Origin: an uncultured Allorhizobium sp.
GTDB taxonomy: Bacteria > Pseudomonadota > Alphaproteobacteria > Rhizobiales > Rhizobiaceae
Direction: 5' to 3'
NCBI GenBank assembly: GCA_958439205.1
Contig: OY288189.1
Location: 1,441,001-1,505,000, forward strand
Length of the DNA: 64,000 nucleotides
Shown: in pieces, positions 60,494-64,000 of the stretch
Layout of the letters: every line of letters begins with the position of its first letter
How positions within the stretch are numbered: the stretch's first letter is position 1
Made by a program: the position numbers and the translations under genes
The notes under the pieces: model-generated
Database searches by the model: none
Seen by the model: the letters and a program-made list of their open reading frames with translations, nothing else
What the model was told of the DNA's origin: nothing

Positions 60494-61270
60494 GTGACGC
60501 ATAAGGTTGCTGTCGTAACGGGTGCTGCCGGAGATATTGGTCGGGCGATCGCCAAACGTCTGGCGGACAGCCATGACGTGGTCGTGCTGCTCGATATGGA
60601 TTCTGAGGCACTTGATCGGGCAATTGCGGAGCTCGGAAGCGATCCGCGTTTCGTGCCGCTCACTTGTGACGTGACGGACGAGAAGGATCTCGCCGAGACC
60701 GCCGCTCGCATTTCCACCCTCGGTCTGGTGCATACGCTGGTCAACAATGCCGGCGCGGCCCGGGCCGTCAGCCTCGGCGATACCGATGGCGAGATCTGGC
60801 GCAAGGACAATGCGCTTAATCTCGAAGCGCCCTTCCTCTGCTTCCGCGCTTTTGAGGAGGCGCTGAAGGCGTCCAAGGGCGCGCTCGTCAACATTTCCTC
60901 GGTCAATGGCATGGCCGTCTTCGGTCACCCGGCCTATAGCGCTGCCAAGGCGGGGCTTATCCATCTCACCAAGCTGATTGCCGTCGAATACGGCAAATAC
61001 GGCATCCGCTCGAATGCGGTGGCACCTGGCACCGTGCGCACCCAGGCCTGGGAGGCGCGCGCTGCCGCCAATCCGCAAGTCTTCGAAGAGGCCAAGCGCT
61101 GGTATGCGCTGCGCCGGATCGCGACGGCCGAAGACATCGCCAATGCCGTGTTCTTCCTGTCGAGCGATCAGGCGGCTGCCATTACCGGCGTCTGCCTTCC
61201 CGTCGATTGCGGGCTGACGGCAGGACAGGCCGAACTCGCGCGAACCTTCTCGCAATCCGACAATTATTGA
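60494..61270 (+). CDS. SDR family NAD(P)-dependent oxidoreductase
   Basis: 258 residues of the classical short-chain dehydrogenase family: cofactor motif TGAAGDIG (9-16), NNAGA, and the catalytic set Ser in NISSVNG with YSAAK (Tyr/Lys). GTG start. Substrate unknown; operon context suggests a sugar or hydroxy acid. Confidence 0.9.
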   Translation: MTHKVAVVTGAAGDIGRAIAKRLADSHDVVVLLDMDSEALDRAIAELGSDPRFVPLTCDVTDEKDLAETAARISTLGLVHTLVNNAGAARAVSLGDTDGEIWRKDNALNLEAPFLCFRAFEEALKASKGALVNISSVNGMAVFGHPAYSAAKAGLIHLTKLIAVEYGKYGIRSNAVAPGTVRTQAWEARAAANPQVFEEAKRWYALRRIATAEDIANAVFFLSSDQAAAITGVCLPVDCGLTAGQAELARTFSQSDNY

Positions 61271-61295
61271 TATCAAGAAGCCAGGAGCATTCCCC

Positions 61296-63227
61296 ATGGC
61301 AACAGCCGTTCAGTTCCGCCTCGAAAACGCGTGGCACCCGGTGGAGGGCGACGACTGCGGCGCCTTCGTCTTCACGCTGGTGAATCTCTCCGACGTGGCG
61401 CTTTCCGATTTCAAGCTGGCCTATACGTCGCTCACCCGCGTGAAAGACCTGGAAGAGCCTCTGCTCGAAAACGCCGTCTTCCTGAAGCGCAACGCCAATT
61501 TCCACCAGTTCGCGCCGCCGGCCGGCTTCGTACTGCAGCCGGGTGCATCCTGGACCTTCCGCGTCGGTGGCCTCTGGCGGCCGGCGAAACACCGGACGGA
61601 TGGGGCGAAATCAGCCTACATCACTCTCTCGACCGGCCAGCATGCGGCCGTCGCGGTGGCCGACCTGATGCTCGGCGATGGCGATAGTGCACCACCTCCG
61701 GCCTTGCTGCCTGAGGGTCAGGTAACTCAGCCTTTCGCCATGCTCCCATGGCCGGCCTCTGCCGAGCTCGTGGCGGGCGAAGGCTTCCCCGTCGCGCTTT
61801 ATCCGGCGGAAGGCGCCTCGCTCGTCGAGCTGCGCGCCGTCGAAAACGTTCTGCGTCTCTTCTGCCGTCTCTTTGCCGTCGGCCACGCGCCGCTGTCGCT
61901 GGCGCCGGTACATCAGGGGCGGGCGATTGCCTTCAAGTCCGACGAGGCGCTTGGTGCCGCCGCCTATCGGCTGGACTTTGCCGCCGACGGCATCACGCTC
62001 GCCCATGGCGATGTCGCGGGCCTCCAATATGCGCTGACCCTGCTCTCCCAGATGCTGCATGGTGCGCGCACCCAGCCGGAGACGTTCCGCTTCCCCGCAT
62101 CAGGCACCATCGCCGACAAGCCACGCTACGACTGGCGCGGTTGCCATCTGGATGTCTCCCGCCAGTTCTTCCCCGTGGCCGACGTCAAACGCCTGATCGA
62201 CATCCTCGCCTGGTTCCGGATGAACACCTTCCACTGGCATCTGTCCGACGACGAAGCCTGGCGTCTCGAAATCAAGGCCTTCCCGCAGCTGACGACCCTT
62301 GGCGTGTTGCGCGGACCCGACGAGCCGCTTCTGCCGCAGCTGGGCAATGGGGCCGAGCCGGTTGGTGGTTTCTATGCGCAGGACGAGGTCCGGGATATCG
62401 TTGCCCATGCGGCCGCTCTTCAGGTCGAGGTGGTGCCGGAGATAGACGTGCCCGGCCACAGCACGGCCATGCTAGTTGCCTTGCCGGAGCTCGTCGACGG
62501 GCAGGAGGCGCCCGATAGTTATCGCTCCGTGCAGGGCTATCCGAACAACGCGCTGAACCCGGCGATCGAATATACCTACGAGGTGCTGGGCAAGGTCTTC
62601 GACGAAATGGTCGAGCTCTTCCCGTCGACGCTCATCCATATCGGTGGAGACGAAGTGGCGGCCAATACCTGGATGGCTTCGCCGCTTGCCCGCAAGCTGA
62701 TGGAGCAGGAGGGTATCGAGGGGACCTTCGGGCTGCAGAGCTATTTCATGAAGCGCATCCAGAAGATGCTGGCCGAGCGTGGCCGCAAGCTTGCTGGCTG
62801 GGACGAAGTCAGCCATGGCGGCGGCGTCGATCCCGAGGGTACGCTGCTGATGGCCTGGCAGAAGCCGGAGGTCGGGCTGGAACTGGCGAAACAGGGCTAC
62901 GACGTCGTCATGACGCCGGGCCAGGCCTATTATCTCGACATGGTGCAGGACGAGGCCTTCCAGGAGCCGGGTGCGAGCTGGGCCGGCACCGTGCCGCCGA
63001 AGCATACCTACACTTACGAGGCGGTCGCCGAATTTCCGGCGGAGCTTGCGGCCCGCATGCGCGGTGTCCAGGCCTGCATCTGGTGCGAACACTTCTTGAC
63101 CCGCGACTACTTCAACCACCTCGTCTTCCCGCGTCTTCCGGCCATTGCCGAGGCGGCCTGGACGCCGAAGGACAACAAGGACTGGCCGCGCTTTGCCGCC
63201 ATCGTCCGTTTGAGCCCCCGCTACTGA
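61296..63227 (+). CDS. GH20 beta-N-acetylhexosaminidase, cytosolic
   Basis: 643 residues. An N-terminal beta domain (1-160), a GH20b-like domain (about 160-270) and the catalytic barrel (from about 275: RGCHLDVSRQFF 281-292, FHWHLSDD 312-319) with the catalytic Asp-Glu pair in HIGGDEV (D452, E453). Substrate-assisted cleavage of terminal GlcNAc or GalNAc is expected. There is no signal peptide, so it should act in the cytoplasm on imported oligosaccharides, consistent with the nearby ABC importer and nag genes. Confidence 0.94.
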   Translation: MATAVQFRLENAWHPVEGDDCGAFVFTLVNLSDVALSDFKLAYTSLTRVKDLEEPLLENAVFLKRNANFHQFAPPAGFVLQPGASWTFRVGGLWRPAKHRTDGAKSAYITLSTGQHAAVAVADLMLGDGDSAPPPALLPEGQVTQPFAMLPWPASAELVAGEGFPVALYPAEGASLVELRAVENVLRLFCRLFAVGHAPLSLAPVHQGRAIAFKSDEALGAAAYRLDFAADGITLAHGDVAGLQYALTLLSQMLHGARTQPETFRFPASGTIADKPRYDWRGCHLDVSRQFFPVADVKRLIDILAWFRMNTFHWHLSDDEAWRLEIKAFPQLTTLGVLRGPDEPLLPQLGNGAEPVGGFYAQDEVRDIVAHAAALQVEVVPEIDVPGHSTAMLVALPELVDGQEAPDSYRSVQGYPNNALNPAIEYTYEVLGKVFDEMVELFPSTLIHIGGDEVAANTWMASPLARKLMEQEGIEGTFGLQSYFMKRIQKMLAERGRKLAGWDEVSHGGGVDPEGTLLMAWQKPEVGLELAKQGYDVVMTPGQAYYLDMVQDEAFQEPGASWAGTVPPKHTYTYEAVAEFPAELAARMRGVQACIWCEHFLTRDYFNHLVFPRLPAIAEAAWTPKDNKDWPRFAAIVRLSPRY

Positions 63228-63240
63228 GGATTTGAGGCCC

Positions 63241-64000
63241 ATGACCTTCCGCATCGCTGTCGGCGGTATCCATACCGAATGCTCGACCTCGTCTCCTGTC
63301 CTGATGCAGCCGGAGGATTTTCGCGTGCTGCGCGGGCCGGATTTGCTGGCACACGAATACTTCGACTTCCTCGAAGCGGAAGGCGTCGAACACCTTCCGT
63401 TGTTGCATGCGCGTGCGGTTCCCGGTGGGCCCCTTGCGCGCGCTACTTATGAGGGGTTCAAGGCGGAGTTCCTTGAGCGGCTGAAAGCCACACTGCCGAT
63501 CGACGGGCTCTATCTCGCCATGCATGGCGCTATGAATGTTGAGGGCATGGATGATGCAGAGGGCGACTGGATTTCGGCGGCCCGTGCGGTTGTCGGGCCC
63601 GATGTGCCGGTTGCGGCGAGCTACGACCTGCATGGCAATGTCACGCAGAAGATTATCGACCAGCTTGATATCTTCGCTGGCTATCGTACCGCCCCGCATA
63701 TCGATGTGCGCGAGACAATGGTCCGGGCCTGGTCGATGTTGATCCGGGCGCTGAAGACCGGGGAGAAGCCGGGTGTTGCCTGGGCGCCGGTGCCGGTTCT
63801 GCTGCCCGGCGAACGGACCTCGACCGAGGACGAGCCGGCCAGGAGCCTCTATCTGAAATTGCCGGAGCATGATGCCGTTCCCGGTGTCTGGGATGCCAAC
63901 CTGATGGTGGGCTATGTCTGGGCTGACGAGCCTCGCGGTACGGCCTGTGCTGTGGTCACGGCTGTCGACAAGGCTGCGGCGGAGAAGGTCACTGCTGCCA
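63241..64000 (+). CDS. M81 family (MlrC-like) metallopeptidase, 3' end beyond window
   Basis: 253 codons visible, about half of the expected length. RIAVGGIHTECSTSSPV at the start, YLAMHGAMNVEGMDDAEGD and ASYDLHGNVTQKI (Asp/His metal site) and YRTAPHIDVRETM match the family. It starts 13 bp after the GH20 stop. This is a second, clearly different copy from the one at 57069-58550 (for example HTECSTSS against ETNTFSP), on the opposite arm of the divergent pair. Confidence 0.88.
   Translation, partial: MTFRIAVGGIHTECSTSSPVLMQPEDFRVLRGPDLLAHEYFDFLEAEGVEHLPLLHARAVPGGPLARATYEGFKAEFLERLKATLPIDGLYLAMHGAMNVEGMDDAEGDWISAARAVVGPDVPVAASYDLHGNVTQKIIDQLDIFAGYRTAPHIDVRETMVRAWSMLIRALKTGEKPGVAWAPVPVLLPGERTSTEDEPARSLYLKLPEHDAVPGVWDANLMVGYVWADEPRGTACAVVTAVDKAAAEKVTAA

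Overview
The window looks like part of a chromosome or large replicon from a GC-rich alphaproteobacterium, most likely Rhizobiaceae/Hyphomicrobiales. The signs are a rhizobial RIME-type palindromic repeat, dense ABC sugar-transport operons, a BigR/SqrR-like repressor and many ATGA stop/start overlaps. A bacteriochlorophyll/carotenoid operon shows that the organism carries at least part of an anoxygenic photosynthesis gene cluster.

Layout. 1-6.5 kb (minus strand): bchI-bchD-bchO-crtI-crtB, translationally coupled, with a perfect TGT-N12-ACA (PpsR/CrtJ-type) site over the promoter. 6.5-11.9 kb: an RND efflux pump, its adaptor and a small DUF2892 membrane protein, next to an ArsR-family repressor resembling persulfide sensors and a divergent DUF442 protein. 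12-14 kb: a putative two-winged-helix regulator, a solo CheW and a small unknown ORF. 14-30 kb (minus strand): a 12-gene alginate-like exopolysaccharide operon, algD-8-44-A-G-I-J-(Sel1)-X-F-(K-like)-L. 30-32.4 kb: a LuxR-type response regulator and a ParA-like ATPase. 32.7-38 kb: a YtfQRT/YjfF-type sugar ABC importer with a GntR regulator. 38-45 kb: a second GntR gene, a PotABCD-type ABC importer split by a RIME repeat, an Asp/Glu/hydantoin racemase and a GNAT protein. 45-49.5 kb (minus strand): amino-sugar catabolism (GntR, SIS deaminase, NagA, ROK kinase, GNAT). 50-55.4 kb: a Gfo/Idh oxidoreductase with a complete sugar ABC importer. 55.5-64 kb: two divergent operons with two M81/MlrC-like hydrolases, a DSD1-type PLP enzyme, RidA, an RpiR regulator, an SDR and a cytosolic GH20 hexosaminidase.

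How the parts work together. The last 19 kb reads as uptake and intracellular breakdown of amino-sugar oligosaccharides, possibly attached to peptides or D-amino acids: ABC import, GH20 release of GlcNAc, ROK phosphorylation, NagA deacetylation and SIS-type deamination. Beside this sits a D-amino-acid branch in which RidA would clear the enamine made by the DSD1 enzyme.

The most unusual region is the alginate-like operon. Precursor oxidation (AlgD), polymerisation (Alg8) and O-acetylation (AlgI/J/X) keep their signature motifs. The epimerase (DPHD to DIQN), the lyase (catalytic His to Leu), the phosphomannose isomerase half of AlgA (zinc ligands absent) and the PilZ domain of Alg44 (arginines absent) all appear degenerate. 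No AlgE-type outer-membrane porin lies in the operon. This suggests an acetylated polymannuronate-like polymer made under different control, or a related polymer not yet described. No tRNA, rRNA, CRISPR array or insertion sequence was recognised.
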